A stretch of 64,000 nucleotides of DNA from the NCBI RefSeq assembly GCF_003254505.1, contig NZ_QFYP01000001.1, forward strand, positions 3,332,001 through 3,396,000, read 5' to 3'. The notes under the pieces were generated by a model, which had not been told where the DNA came from, searched no databases, and was given only the letters and a program-made list of their open reading frames with translations. This DNA is from Phenylobacterium hankyongense (lineage in GTDB: Bacteria; Pseudomonadota; Alphaproteobacteria; Caulobacterales; Caulobacteraceae). Made by a program: the position numbers and the translations under genes. Shown here one piece after another: positions 34,651 through 44,469 of this stretch (the stretch's first letter is position 1; every line of letters starts with the position of its first letter).

Positions 34651-36777
34651 TCAGTGGATCACCCCGCGCGCCAGCACCGCCAGCAGCAGCAGGGCGACGA
34701 TGTTGGTGATCTTGATCATCGGGTTCACGGCGGGACCGGCCGTGTCCTTGTAGGGGTCGCCGACGGTGTCGCCGGTCACCGCCGCCTTGTGCGCGTCGGA
34801 GCCCTTGCCGCCGAAGTGACCTTCCTCGATCAGCTTCTTGGCGTTGTCCCAGGCGCCGCCGCCCGAGGTCATCGAGATGGCGACGAACAGACCGGTGACG
34901 ATCACCCCCATCAGCATGGCGCCGAGGCAGGCGAAGGCGTCGGACTTGCCGGCGATGGCCTTGATGACGAAGAACAGCAGCACCGGCGAAACCACCGGCA
35001 AGAGGCTGGGCACGATCATCTCGCGGATCGCCGCCCGGGTCAGGATGTCGACGGCGCGGCCGTACTCCGGCTTCACCTCGCCGGTCATGATCCCGGGGTT
35101 TTCCCGGAACTGGCGCCGGACCTCGGCCACGACCGCCTCGGCCGCCCGCCCGACCGCGGTCATCGACAGCCCGCCGAACAGGAACGGCAGACCGCCCCCG
35201 AACAGCAGGCCGACCACCACGTAGGGGTTGGAGAGGTCGAAGGCCACCGCGCCCAGGCCGTCGAAAAAGGAGCCCGGCGTGGCGTTGGCCGCGAAGTATT
35301 TCAGGTCCTCGGTGTAGGCGGCGAACAGCACCAGCGCGCCGAGGCCCGCCGAACCGATCGCATAGCCCTTGGTCACCGCCTTGGTGGTGTTGCCCACCGC
35401 GTCGAGGGCGTCGGTGGAGACCCGCACCTCGGCTGGCAGGCCGGCCATCTCGGCGATGCCGCCGGCGTTGTCGGTGACCGGGCCGAAGGCGTCCAGCGCG
35501 ACGATGAAGCCGGCCAGCGAGAGCATGGAGGTGGTGGCGATGGCGATCCCGAACAGGCCCGCCAGGTTGTAGGTGACGATGATGCCGATGATGATCGTCA
35601 GCGCCGGAAGCGCCGTCGACTCCAGGGACATGGCCAGGCCCTGGATGACGTTGGTGCCGTGGCCCGAGACCGAGGCCTTGGCCACCGACTTCACCGGACG
35701 ATAGCCGGTGCCGGTGTAGAACTCGGTGATCACCACGATGGCGGCGGTCACCGCCAGGCCGGCGACGCCGCACCAGAACAGGTTCATGCCGTCGAAGGTG
35801 CGGTTGCCGACCGTGACGACCCCGGGGACCATCCTGTTGGTCACCCACCAGATGGCGCCGATGGACAGCACCCCGGTGACGATGAGGCCCTGGTAGAGGG
35901 CGCCCATGATGTTGCGGCTCTTGCCCAGCCGGACGAAGAAGGTGCCGATGATCGAGGTCAGGATGCAGACGCCGCAGATCGCCAGCGGCAGCAGCATCAT
36001 ATTGCCGACCACGTCCGTGCCGCGGAAGAAGATCGCCGCCAGCACCATGGTGGCGACGGTGGTCACCGCATAGGTCTCGAACAGGTCCGCGGCCATGCCG
36101 GCGCAGTCGCCGACGTTGTCGCCCACGTTGTCGGCGATGGTCGCGGCGTTGCGGGGATCGTCCTCGGGGATGCCGGCTTCGACCTTGCCGACCATGTCGC
36201 CGCCGACGTCGGCGCCCTTGGTGAAGATGCCGCCGCCCAGACGCGCGAAGATGGAGATCAGCGAGGCCCCGAAGCCCAGCGCCACGAGGCTGTCCACCAC
36301 GTCACGGCTGGTCGGATCGTAGCCGAGGCCGGAGGTGAGGATGGTGAAGTAGACGGACACGCCCAGCAGGGCCAGGCCCGCCACCAGCATGCCGGTGACC
36401 GCGCCGGAGCGGAACGCCATCGAGAGGCCCTTCTCCAGGCCTTCCGACGCCGCCTGCGCGGTGCGCACGTTGGCCCGCACCGAGATCAGCATGCCCAGGA
36501 AGCCGGCGAGGCCGGAGAGCACGGCCCCGATGGCGAAGCCCAGGGCCGCAAGCGGACCGATCAACAGGGCGACGATGATCAGGATGACGACGCCGACGAT
36601 GGCGATCGTGGTGTACTGCCGCCGCAGGTAGGCTTGCGCCCCTTCCTGGATGGCTGCGGCGATCTCCTGCATGCGCGCATTGCCGGGCGAGGCCCGGAGC
36701 AGCGCGGCGGACTGCACGGCGCCGTAAAGCACAGCTAGCAGGCCGGCGATGATCACCAGCGTAAGCGTAAGACTCAT
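34651..36777 (-). CDS. hppA: Proton-pumping membrane pyrophosphatase (K+-independent type)
   Basis: The 708-residue protein has about 16 membrane helices and the pyrophosphatase signature [39 protein letters not shown] follows. The motif [10 protein letters not shown] has lysine and threonine at the positions that distinguish K+-independent pumps; K+-dependent ones read GNTTAA. It couples pyrophosphate hydrolysis to proton export. Length and motifs are complete. It is alone, convergent with bamE. Confidence 0.96.
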   Translation of the reverse strand: MSLTLTLVIIAGLLAVLYGAVQSAALLRASPGNARMQEIAAAIQEGAQAYLRRQYTTIAIVGVVILIIVALLIGPLAALGFAIGAVLSGLAGFLGMLISVRANVRTAQAASEGLEKGLSMAFRSGAVTGMLVAGLALLGVSVYFTILTSGLGYDPTSRDVVDSLVALGFGASLISIFARLGGGIFTKGADVGGDMVGKVEAGIPEDDPRNAATIADNVGDNVGDCAGMAADLFETYAVTTVATMVLAAIFFRGTDVVGNMMLLPLAICGVCILTSIIGTFFVRLGKSRNIMGALYQGLIVTGVLSIGAIWWVTNRMVPGVVTVGNRTFDGMNLFWCGVAGLAVTAAIVVITEFYTGTGYRPVKSVAKASVSGHGTNVIQGLAMSLESTALPALTIIIGIIVTYNLAGLFGIAIATTSMLSLAGFIVALDAFGPVTDNAGGIAEMAGLPAEVRVSTDALDAVGNTTKAVTKGYAIGSAGLGALVLFAAYTEDLKYFAANATPGSFFDGLGAVAFDLSNPYVVVGLLFGGGLPFLFGGLSMTAVGRAAEAVVAEVRRQFRENPGIMTGEVKPEYGRAVDILTRAAIREMIVPSLLPVVSPVLLFFVIKAIAGKSDAFACLGAMLMGVIVTGLFVAISMTSGGGAWDNAKKLIEEGHFGGKGSDAHKAAVTGDTVGDPYKDTAGPAVNPMIKITNIVALLLLAVLARGVIH

Positions 36778-36960
36778 AAAAAGCGCCCCTTTGCGATTGC
36801 GCGGAGGGGGGCCGGCCGCCGTCGCTATCCGGCCGCCGGCTGTTTCCCAGCCCCTGGTTTCCCCCAGTTCCGGGACGCTCTTGAGCGGCGGCCCGGCCTA
36901 AGACCGGCGAAGGTGCCAAGGATTGCCGGTGTACGCAATGTCCCGCGCACCACGGGTCTC

Positions 36961-37401
36961 TCAGGGGAGCGGCGCGGGCGCGGGCCTGGGGGTCGGCGCG
37001 CGCCGCCGCGGGGCCTGGGACGTCACCACGACGGAACGGATCACGCCGGGACCGGTGATGGCCACCGCCTCGGTCATCAAGGTCGAGGTCAGCTTGTCGA
37101 CGTTGATCTTCTGGTAGTCGTCCGGCTGCGTGAACGGCGTGCGATGGCCAGCCCGCACCAGGGCGTCTCGGAAGAACGGCTCCTTCTCCCGCCAACGCGA
37201 GGGGTTGGCCCCGCTGGTGAGGTTCAGGCGCACGTAGACGAAGACGTAGTTCACCAGCTGGCCGCCGGCCACGATCGGCAGGCCTACCGGCTGGATGTCC
37301 ACGTACTGGCCGACGTCCTTGGTCGGCGCGCTTTCCGACGCCTCGGCCCGGCCGACGAGCAGGAGGAGCGGGAGGACGCTGAGAGCGATGCGGCGCAGCA
37401 T
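36961..37401 (-). CDS. Exported small protein, unknown function
   Basis: The 146-residue precursor has a signal peptide (LRRIALSVLPLLLLVGRAEA) and a compact domain with YVDIQPVGLPIVAGGQLVNYVFVYVRLNL and REKEPFFRDALVRAGHRTPF. A Pro/Arg/Ala tail follows. The strand pattern recalls the FliL-type periplasmic fold, but no flagellar gene is nearby and I do not assign it. The ATG has only a weak ribosome site. It is divergent from the retropepsin-like gene. Confidence 0.65.
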   Translation of the reverse strand: MLRRIALSVLPLLLLVGRAEASESAPTKDVGQYVDIQPVGLPIVAGGQLVNYVFVYVRLNLTSGANPSRWREKEPFFRDALVRAGHRTPFTQPDDYQKINVDKLTSTLMTEAVAITGPGVIRSVVVTSQAPRRRAPTPRPAPAPLP

Positions 37402-37518
37402 CCGGCGACGTTGCGCCGAGAGGAGTTTCCGCAAGGTTGAAGCGCCGCCTTTGCGTGACGCCCTCGGCGAACGGTGGTATTTTACCGCCAACGACAAAAA
37501 CAGGTGGAGGCCAGGGCC

Positions 37519-38463
37519 ATGTCCGTTTCGCGACGCGAAGCCTCCGTAGCCCTGTTGGCCGCCGCCGGCGTGGGCTTCCTGCCGGGCGGGCTGGCGCGGG
37601 CGCAGGTCGCGCCAGCCGAGCCGCCGCCCCCCGACGACGATCCGCCCATCCAGCTCGACACCGCCAGCGACCGCTTCGAGCACATGCTGGCGCCGGTCAC
37701 CATCAACGACCGCGGCCCGTTCAACTTCCTGCTCGACACCGGGGCCAACATCTCCTGCATCTCCCGCAGCCTCGCCGACCGGCTGGGCCTCGAAGCCGGG
37801 CCGCCGGCCCGGGTCCACACCATGGCCGGCGTCCGCACGCGGCCGAGCGTGATCATCCCGCGCCTGCTGGTGGGCGGCCGCAGCCGCCGCACCGTCCGCG
37901 CGCCCTCCCTGCCGATGAAGGGCCCGGAGGTCGAGGGCGTGCTGGGCGTCGACTGGCTGAAGGGCCAGCGGCTGGTGCTCGGCTTCAAGGACAAGAGCCT
38001 GGAGATCACCCGCTCGCGCAGCGAAACCTCCCAGGACGGGCGCATCGTGGTGCCTGCCCGCCGCCGCATGGGCCAGCTCACCATCGTCGACGCCGATCTC
38101 AGCGGGAAGCGGATCAGCGCGCTGATCGATTCCGGCTCGCAGGTGACCATCTGCAACACCCCGTTGCGGAAGGCCCTCGCCGAGACGGACCGGCGACAGG
38201 GCCGGGCGTCCGTCCCGGTCCGCGTGGGCCTGGAGACCATCGCCGGCGAAGCCTTCACCGGCGAGCAGTTCTACCTGCCGTTCCTGCGCCTGGGCGGCCT
38301 GCACCTGGGCAACGTGCCGGTGGTGCACGCCGATTCCCACGTCTTCGACCTCTGGGGCCTGCAGGACACCCCGGCGATCGTGCTGGGCATGGACCTGCTC
38401 ACCCAGTTCACCACGGTGGCCCTGGACTTCGGCAGGTCCCAGGTGCGGTTCGACATCGCCTGA
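37519..38463 (+). CDS. Retropepsin-like aspartic protease with two active-site motifs
   Basis: The 314-residue protein has an N-terminal signal (REASVALLAAAGVGFLPGGLARAQ). Two retropepsin-like halves follow, with FLLDTGANISCIS (about 74-86) and ALIDSGSQVTICN (about 201-213). Each half supplies a D(T/S)G motif, so the chain could form an active site alone, as pepsins do, where viral retropepsins dimerise. A conserved VLGMDLLTQF closes the second half. It should act in the periplasm; substrates are unknown. The ATG follows GGAGGCCAGGGCC. Confidence 0.82.
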   Translation: MSVSRREASVALLAAAGVGFLPGGLARAQVAPAEPPPPDDDPPIQLDTASDRFEHMLAPVTINDRGPFNFLLDTGANISCISRSLADRLGLEAGPPARVHTMAGVRTRPSVIIPRLLVGGRSRRTVRAPSLPMKGPEVEGVLGVDWLKGQRLVLGFKDKSLEITRSRSETSQDGRIVVPARRRMGQLTIVDADLSGKRISALIDSGSQVTICNTPLRKALAETDRRQGRASVPVRVGLETIAGEAFTGEQFYLPFLRLGGLHLGNVPVVHADSHVFDLWGLQDTPAIVLGMDLLTQFTTVALDFGRSQVRFDIA

Positions 38464-38469
38464 CCGGGC

Positions 38470-40299
38470 TCAGCGGCGCGGCGGCTTCTGGTCGTTGCCC
38501 GGCCGGCGCGGCTTGATCTTCGGTCGCGGGCCTGCTCCCGGACCAGGGCCAGGGCGAGGGCCAGGGCGAGCGCCTGGGCCCCGCGGCGGGCCGCCGGGGC
38601 CGCGCGGCCCGGCGTTCGGGCCGGCGTTCGGGCCTCTGGGCGGCGGACGAGGACCGCGGCTCGGGCTAGGCCCCTGCCCCTTCACCGGCGGCGCGCCGGC
38701 CGGCTCGATCCGGATGTCGCCCTCGGCGGCGGCCTTCACCGCCTCGCGGAAGCGAGGCTCGGCCTCCTTGGAGATCTCGAACTTGGTCTCGCGGTCGAAG
38801 ATGCGGATCTGGCCGATGTCCTTCTTGGTGACGTGGCCCAGCCGGCAGATCAGCGGAATCAGCCACTTCGGATCGGCGTTGTTCTGCCGTCCGATGGTCA
38901 TCCGGAACCAGGCCGCGTCGCCGCCCTCGTCGCCGGTGACCGGGTCCCAGCGCTTGCCCGGCGGCCGCGGCTCGGGCGCGCGCTGGTCGCGGACGTCGTC
39001 GAACATCTCCTCCGGCTCCGGCAGCCGCTGGCGATAGAGGCGGATCAGGGCGGCGGCCACCGCTTCCGGCGACCGGCCCTCCAGGATGCGGCGGGCGAGC
39101 GTCAGGTCCTCGTCGGTGGGCGCCTCGGTGAGGATCGGGTCGTCCAGCATCCGCGCCTGGTCCTTGGCGCGGATCTCCTCGGCTGACGGCGGGCCCGACC
39201 AGGCCGCCTCGATGCTGGCGCTGTCGAACAGCCGCTCGACGATCCGGCGCTTGTTGTAGGGGGTGACCAGGACGGAGACGCCCTTCTTGCCGGCCCGGCC
39301 CGTGCGGCCGCTGCGGTGCAGGAGGCCGGCCTTGTTGGCCGGCAGGTCGGCGTGGATCACCAGGCCCAGGTCGGGCAGGTCGAGGCCGCGCGCCGCCACG
39401 TCGGTGGCCACGCAGGCCCGTGCATGGCCGTCGCGCAGGGCCTGCAGGGCGTCGGCGCGCTCCTTCTGGCTGAGCTCGCCGGACAGCGCCACGGCCGAGA
39501 ACCCGCGCTCGCGCAGGGCGCCGTAGAGCTGCCGCACCCGCTCGCGCGTGGCGCAGAACACCAGCGCGCCGGGGCTCTCGAAGTAGCGCAGCAGGTTGAC
39601 GACCGCGTTCTCGACCTCGTTCGGCGCGACCCGGATGGCGCGGTATTCGATGTCCCCGTGCGCCTCGTCGCGGCGCAGGGTATCGATGCGCAGGGCGTCC
39701 TTCTGGTAGCGCCGCGCCAGGGTCGCGATCTCCTTGGCGATGGTGGCCGAGAACATCAGCGTCCGCCGCTCGGCGGGCGTGGCGTCGAGGATCTCCTCGA
39801 GGTCCTCGCGGAAGCCGAGGTCGAGCATCTCGTCCGCCTCGTCGAGGACGACCGCCTTCAGGGCGGAGAGGTCGAGGTTGCCGCGCTCCAGGTGGTCGCG
39901 CAGGCGGCCGGGGGTGCCGACCACGATGTGGGCGCCGGCGGACAGCGCCCGCTGCTCGCGCCGGGCGTCCATCCCGCCGACGCAGGTGACGATCTGGCCG
40001 CCGGCCCCGGCGTAGAGCCAGTCCAGCTCCCGGCTGACCTGCAGCGCCAGCTCACGGGTGGGGGCGATGATCAGGGCCAGCGGAGCATTGGGACGGCCGA
40101 AGCGCTCCGCCGTCCCCAGCAGGGGGCCGGCCATGGCGAGGCCGAACGCCACCGTCTTGCCGGAGCCGGTCTGGGCGGAAACCAGCAGGTCGCGGTCGGG
40201 GGCGGCGTCGAGCACCGCGGCCTGAACCGGAGTGGGAGCCTTGTAGCCCTGGGCCGTCAGGGCGCGGGCCAGCGCCGGGTGGGTATCTGAAAAGTCCAT
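38470..40299 (-). CDS. DEAD-box RNA helicase with DbpA-type C-terminal domain
   Basis: The 609-residue helicase has SAQTGSGKT (motif I), PTRELALQ (Ia), VLDEADEM (II), FSATI (III), and HRSGRTGRAG (VI). A DbpA/CsdA RNA-binding domain lies at about 450-525, with TIGRQNNADPKWLIPLICRLG. The last 75 residues are a Pro/Gly/Arg-rich tail of repeats such as RGPNAGPNAGPRGPGGPPRG, likely disordered. It would remodel rRNA or mRNA structures. I start at ATG 40299 after GAGGATACG. The first cysteine-free 'SAQTGSGKT' region is intact, so the enzyme should be active. Confidence 0.93.
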   Translation of the reverse strand: MDFSDTHPALARALTAQGYKAPTPVQAAVLDAAPDRDLLVSAQTGSGKTVAFGLAMAGPLLGTAERFGRPNAPLALIIAPTRELALQVSRELDWLYAGAGGQIVTCVGGMDARREQRALSAGAHIVVGTPGRLRDHLERGNLDLSALKAVVLDEADEMLDLGFREDLEEILDATPAERRTLMFSATIAKEIATLARRYQKDALRIDTLRRDEAHGDIEYRAIRVAPNEVENAVVNLLRYFESPGALVFCATRERVRQLYGALRERGFSAVALSGELSQKERADALQALRDGHARACVATDVAARGLDLPDLGLVIHADLPANKAGLLHRSGRTGRAGKKGVSVLVTPYNKRRIVERLFDSASIEAAWSGPPSAEEIRAKDQARMLDDPILTEAPTDEDLTLARRILEGRSPEAVAAALIRLYRQRLPEPEEMFDDVRDQRAPEPRPPGKRWDPVTGDEGGDAAWFRMTIGRQNNADPKWLIPLICRLGHVTKKDIGQIRIFDRETKFEISKEAEPRFREAVKAAAEGDIRIEPAGAPPVKGQGPSPSRGPRPPPRGPNAGPNAGPRGPGGPPRGPGARPGPRPGPGPGAGPRPKIKPRRPGNDQKPPRR

Positions 40300-40378
40300 C
40301 GTATCCTCGTGCGCCACCGCAAGTGTGGCGGACGCGCCAAGGACTCTACAGCGCGACGGATAGCAATAGTCTCATGCG

Positions 40379-40888
40379 TCAGCCGGCCTCTTTCGTGGCC
40401 ATTGAGTCGCGCAAAGCATCGTTCTCGGCGCGGATGCGGACCCACAGGATCGAACCGTTGAGCAGCGAGAACACCAGGGCGTAGGCCGGAAGCGCGAAAA
40501 CCATCGGCAGGACGGCGATCTCGCCCGCCACCACCAGGTAATTTGGATGCGGGAGGAAGCGATAGGGGCCGCGCCGCACCGGCGGCTCGCCCGGCAGGGT
40601 GATGATCCGCGTGGTCCAGCGGTCCCGGAGCGAGGCCAGGACCCATATCCGCAGGCCTTGCAGGACGATGTAGACCGCCAGCCACGGCAGGCTGGCGGGC
40701 CGGTTCCAGGCCAGCGCCCACAGCCCGGCCAGCCAGGCGGCGTGCAAGCCGACGATGATCGGATAGTGCTCCGCCCCGGTCTCCACCGCGCCGCGCGCCA
40801 GCAGCCGGCGGGTGTTGCGCCGCGCCAGCGCCAGCTCTCCGAGGCGTTGGAGGGTCACCAGGGCCAGGATCAGGATCGAGAAGGTCAT
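40379..40888 (-). CDS. Isoprenylcysteine carboxyl methyltransferase-family membrane protein
   Basis: The 169-residue protein has four or five membrane helices and the ICMT-family end GPYRFLPHPNYLVVAGEI, the SAM- and substrate-binding region. Its start overlaps the stop of the type III polyketide synthase gene (ATGA). Such pairs are known in Bacillus (bpsA-bpsB) and Streptomyces (srsA-srsB), where the methyltransferase O-methylates the polyketide product. A similar job, making methylated alkylpyrones or alkylresorcinols, is inferred here. Confidence 0.85.
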   Translation of the reverse strand: MTFSILILALVTLQRLGELALARRNTRRLLARGAVETGAEHYPIIVGLHAAWLAGLWALAWNRPASLPWLAVYIVLQGLRIWVLASLRDRWTTRIITLPGEPPVRRGPYRFLPHPNYLVVAGEIAVLPMVFALPAYALVFSLLNGSILWVRIRAENDALRDSMATKEAG

Positions 40889-41934
40889 GCCGCGCGCAGG
40901 GTCACAGTGCTGGCCGTGAATCCGGGGCCCAGCGCCGCCAGCACAGAGCGCCTGGGCAGGCCGGCCCGGCGGGCGCGGTCCAGCACATAAAGCACGGTCG
41001 GCGCCGACATGTTGCCGTGGTCGGCCAACACGGCGCGCTCGTGATCCAGCGCGCCCTGACCGAGGTCGAGCGCGGATTCCAGCGCCTCGATCACCTTCAC
41101 CCCGCCGGGATGGCAGATGAAGCGGTCGACGGCGTCGACCTCGAGGCCCTGCCCCGCCAGCATCGAGTCCATGGCCGGCCGCAGGTGCTTGCGGGCGAAG
41201 GGCGGGATGGCCTGGGCGAAGATCACGCCCAGCCCCTCGGGATCGACCCGCCAGCCCATGATGTCGAGGGTGTCCGGCCAAGTGTGCTCGGCCGCGCCGA
41301 CCACCTCGGCGAAGCCCTCCGCCCCAGCCCGGAGCACGCAGGCCGCCGCCCCGTCGCCGAACAGGGCGGTCGCGACGATGTCGGCCTTGGAAAGCCCGTC
41401 CATGCGGAATGACAGGGTGCAGAGTTCGACACAGACGAACAGCACCCGCTTGCCGGGCTCGGCGGCGGCCAGACGGGCGGCGAGCGCCAGGCCGGTCGCC
41501 CCGCCGGCGCAGCCCAGGCCGAACACCGGGACCCGCGCGGCGTCGGACCGGAACCCCATGCGGCCCATGGCGCGCGCCTCCAGGCTTGGCGTGGCGATGC
41601 CGGTCGAGGAGACGGTGACGATGATGTCCACCTCCGCCCCGGTCAGGCCGGCCTCGTCCAACGCCCGCCGGGCGGCCTGTTCGAACAACTCCACGGCGAC
41701 CCGGGTGTAGGCTTCCATCCGCTCGGGCCAGCCGCGCGGCTTCAGGTACCACTCCATCGGCATGGCCGACTGGCGCGTGCGGATGCCGACCGTCTGGAAC
41801 ACCGGGGCCATGCGGTCGAACTGCGGGAACCTGTCCTGGAGGACGGCGCGGGCGACCTCCGCCACCTCGGTCTGCAGCAGCTCATGCGGCGGCGACGCCG
41901 TCGCCAGCGAGATGAGCCCGACGGGCGTGGACAT
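40885..41934 (-). CDS. Type III polyketide synthase
   Basis: The 349-residue chalcone-synthase-like enzyme has the triad Cys 142 (FGLGCAGGATG), His 275 (FICHPGGVK) and Asn 308 (HGNMSAP). It would extend a fatty acyl-CoA starter with malonyl-CoA and cyclise it to a pyrone or resorcinol lipid, membrane-associated products in cysts and stress-resistant cells. It is coupled to the methyltransferase gene downstream. The chain length and ring type cannot be read from sequence alone. Confidence 0.92.
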   Translation of the reverse strand: MSTPVGLISLATASPPHELLQTEVAEVARAVLQDRFPQFDRMAPVFQTVGIRTRQSAMPMEWYLKPRGWPERMEAYTRVAVELFEQAARRALDEAGLTGAEVDIIVTVSSTGIATPSLEARAMGRMGFRSDAARVPVFGLGCAGGATGLALAARLAAAEPGKRVLFVCVELCTLSFRMDGLSKADIVATALFGDGAAACVLRAGAEGFAEVVGAAEHTWPDTLDIMGWRVDPEGLGVIFAQAIPPFARKHLRPAMDSMLAGQGLEVDAVDRFICHPGGVKVIEALESALDLGQGALDHERAVLADHGNMSAPTVLYVLDRARRAGLPRRSVLAALGPGFTASTVTLRAA

Positions 41935-42001
41935 GGGAAACTCCGAGCGCGACTGCGCCGAACCGCAACCCGGTCGGGGCGTGCGGGTTCCGAACTCTCG
42001 C

Positions 42002-42940
42002 TCAGCCGTGACGCCAGCCGCCGAGGCCGGCGTCGACGATCCGGCCTGCCTGGCGCACCTCGACGCCCGTCCCGGCCACCACCTCGCCGATCACCGTCAG
42101 GCCGGGGATGGGGGCCGCCGCGGCGCAGACCACCTCGTAGTCGTCGCCGCCGGTGGCGAGCTTCACCAGGCCCGCGCCCCGGTCGGCCTGGCCCGCCAGC
42201 CAGCCCGCGGCCGCCGCGGAGAGCGGCATCCGGTCGAGGTCGACCCGCAGGCCCACGCCGCTGGCGCGGGCGATATGGCCGGCGTCGGCGATCAGCCCGT
42301 CGGAAACGTCGGCGGCGGCGCTGGCCTGGGCGCGCAGGGCGTCCCGAAGATCGAGGCGCGGCGTCGGCAACTGGTAGCGTGGCAGCAGCCGGCCGCCGGG
42401 ATCGGCCAGTTCGCCCAGCGCTGCGGCGAGGCCCAGCACGCCATCGCCGATGACCCCGCTGACCATCACAAGGTCGCCGGGCCGTGCACCCGCCCGGCGC
42501 ACCATCCGCCCCTCCGGGACCCAGCCCAGGGCGGTCAGGCTGGCGGTGAGCGGGCCGGGCGTGGAGACCGTGTCGCCGCCCAGCAGGCTGACGCCGAACG
42601 CGTCGAGGTCCTCGCCCAGGCCGGCGGCGAAGGCGGCGCGCTGTTCAGGCGTGAAGCCGGTCGGCCAGGCCACCGCCAGGAAGGCGGCGAACGGCTCGGC
42701 GGCCTTGGCGGCCAGGTCGGAGAGGTTCACCCGCAACAGCTTGCGCGCCACCAGGTCGGGGCGCTCGCCTGTCGGGAAATGCACGCCCTCGACCACGGCG
42801 TCCTTGGTGACCACCAGGTCGAAGCCCGGCCGCTGCGGCACGACCGCGGCGTCGTCCAGCAGGTCGAAGGCCCCCGCCGCCCCGCGCGTCAGCGGGCGGA
42901 AGAGCCGTTCGATCTCGCCGAATTCGTCAGCTCCGGACAT
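42002..42940 (-). CDS. thiL: Thiamine-monophosphate kinase
   Basis: The 312-residue ThiL has [11 protein letters not shown] at the N terminus, the Mg-binding block [30 protein letters not shown], and [11 protein letters not shown] further on. It phosphorylates thiamine monophosphate to the diphosphate cofactor. It overlaps nusB by 14 bp, a common arrangement. Confidence 0.94.
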   Translation of the reverse strand: MSGADEFGEIERLFRPLTRGAAGAFDLLDDAAVVPQRPGFDLVVTKDAVVEGVHFPTGERPDLVARKLLRVNLSDLAAKAAEPFAAFLAVAWPTGFTPEQRAAFAAGLGEDLDAFGVSLLGGDTVSTPGPLTASLTALGWVPEGRMVRRAGARPGDLVMVSGVIGDGVLGLAAALGELADPGGRLLPRYQLPTPRLDLRDALRAQASAAADVSDGLIADAGHIARASGVGLRVDLDRMPLSAAAAGWLAGQADRGAGLVKLATGGDDYEVVCAAAAPIPGLTVIGEVVAGTGVEVRQAGRIVDAGLGGWRHG

Positions 42941-43376
42941 CCTGCGCCACAGCGTCCAGGGCGCCGTTCACGAAGCCGGGCTCCGGGCCCTCGAAGAAGG
43001 ATTTGGCGAGTTCCACGTACTCGTCGATGACCACCTCGGTGGGCACGTCGTCGCGATGGGCGAGCTCATAGGCGCCGGCCCGCAGGATGGCGCGCACGGT
43101 GGCGTCGATCCGCTCCAGCTTCCAGCCCTGCGCCAGCCGCTTGGCGACGGCGGCGTCCACCTCGCCCTGGTGGCCCACCACGCCGCGCACCAGGTCGGCG
43201 AAGAAGGCTTCGTCGGCGGCGGCCAGGGTCATGTCCTCGACGTCGCGGTCGAAGCGGTGCTCGCTGAACTCGCGGATCACCGTCTCGGCCCCCGCGCTGG
43301 AGACCTCCATCTGGTAGAGCGCCTGCACGGCGGCGAGCCTGGCCACCGAACGCGCCTGGCGGACCGGAGCGGTCAT
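42927..43376 (-). CDS. nusB: Transcription antitermination factor NusB
   Basis: The 149-residue all-helical protein has [15 protein letters not shown] at the N terminus and the C-terminal [47 protein letters not shown]. It binds boxA RNA with S10 (NusE) during rRNA transcription. It overlaps ribH by 4 bp. Confidence 0.95.
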   Translation of the reverse strand: MTAPVRQARSVARLAAVQALYQMEVSSAGAETVIREFSEHRFDRDVEDMTLAAADEAFFADLVRGVVGHQGEVDAAVAKRLAQGWKLERIDATVRAILRAGAYELAHRDDVPTEVVIDEYVELAKSFFEGPEPGFVNGALDAVAQDVRS

Positions 43377-43840
43377 CGCTTGCCGCCCATCAGCTGCTGC
43401 TTCAATTCGATCATGGTCAGGGCCGCGCGGGCCGCGCCGCCGCCCTTGTCGCCCTCGCTCGGCCGGGCCCGCGCCCAGGCCTGGGCCTCGTCCTCGACGG
43501 TGAGCACGCCGTTGCCGATCGCCAGCCGCTTGCCCACGGTCAGGTCCATGAGGCCGCGGGCGGACTCGTTGGAGACGATCTCGAAATGATAGGTCTCGCC
43601 GCGGATCACCGTGCCGAGCGCCACGTAGCCGTCGTAGGGCACGCCGCCGGCCGGGCGATGGCCGCCCTCCTCCGCCAGCGCGATGGCGCCGGGGATCTCC
43701 AGGGCGCCGGGCACGGTGACGACGTCGTACTCCGCCCCGAAGGCGTCGAGCGCGTCCGCCGCCCCCTTGAGGAGCTCGTCGGCCAGGTCGGAATAGAACC
43801 GCGCCTCCACGATCAGGATGCGGATCTTGTCGTCGCTCAT
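43373..43840 (-). CDS. ribH: 6,7-dimethyl-8-ribityllumazine synthase
   Basis: The 155-residue enzyme has [36 protein letters not shown], and [26 protein letters not shown], where the histidine is catalytic. It joins the ribityl-aminouracil intermediate with dihydroxybutanone phosphate. The start at 43840 gives the family's normal length. It follows ribE after 38 bp, and no ribBA gene lies between, although it usually does in alphaproteobacteria. Confidence 0.95.
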   Translation of the reverse strand: MSDDKIRILIVEARFYSDLADELLKGAADALDAFGAEYDVVTVPGALEIPGAIALAEEGGHRPAGGVPYDGYVALGTVIRGETYHFEIVSNESARGLMDLTVGKRLAIGNGVLTVEDEAQAWARARPSEGDKGGGAARAALTMIELKQQLMGGKR

Positions 43841-43878
43841 GGGAAGCGCAGCCCTTTCGGAGAGGTCGGGCGAAGCCT

Positions 43879-44469
43879 TTAGGCCGTTTCGCGCCAGCGG
43901 GCGAGATACCGCGCCAGCATATCGATCTCCAGGTTCACCCGCGTCCCCGGTTTCAGCTCGCCCAGGGTGGTCACGTCCCAGGTGTGCGGAATGAGGTTTA
44001 TGCCGAACAGGTCGTCCTCCACCTCGTTGACGGTCAGGGACACGCCTTCGACGGTGATCGAGCCCTTGGGGGCGATGAAGCGGTGCAGCGGCCGGGGCGC
44101 GCGGATGACCACCCGGTGCGAGCCGCCCTCGGCTTCGACGGAGACGACCTCGCCGAGACCGTCCACGTGGCCGGAGACGATGTGGCCGCCGAGCTCGTCG
44201 CCGACCCTGGCGGCGCGCTCCAGGTTCACCCGCCGGCCGGGCGTCCACTCGGACAGGGTGGTCAGGGACAGGGTCTCGCCGGACACCTCCACCGCGAACC
44301 AGCTCTCGCCCTTCTCGACGACCGTCAGGCAGACGCCGGCGTTGCTGATCGAGGCGCCGAGGTCGATGGTCGAGAGGTCAAAGCCGGTCTCGATCTCGAA
44401 GCGGCGGTCGCGGTTGGTGTCGCGGACGGCGCGGACGCGGCCCACGTCGGTGACGATGCCGGTGAACAT
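43879..44469 (-). CDS. ribE: Riboflavin synthase, alpha chain
   Basis: The 196-residue protein shows the tandem lumazine-binding barrels. The first starts [10 protein letters not shown] and has [15 protein letters not shown]; the second has [14 protein letters not shown] and [15 protein letters not shown]. It dismutates two lumazines into riboflavin. It begins directly after the ribD stop with no gap. No FMN riboswitch was seen in the cluster. Confidence 0.96.
   Translation of the reverse strand: MFTGIVTDVGRVRAVRDTNRDRRFEIETGFDLSTIDLGASISNAGVCLTVVEKGESWFAVEVSGETLSLTTLSEWTPGRRVNLERAARVGDELGGHIVSGHVDGLGEVVSVEAEGGSHRVVIRAPRPLHRFIAPKGSITVEGVSLTVNEVEDDLFGINLIPHTWDVTTLGELKPGTRVNLEIDMLARYLARWRETA

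Noticed and set aside
34654..36738. 694-codon plus-strand frame opposite hppA
   Set aside because: It is an antisense shadow of the pyrophosphatase, rich in Asp/His/Gln with no domain.
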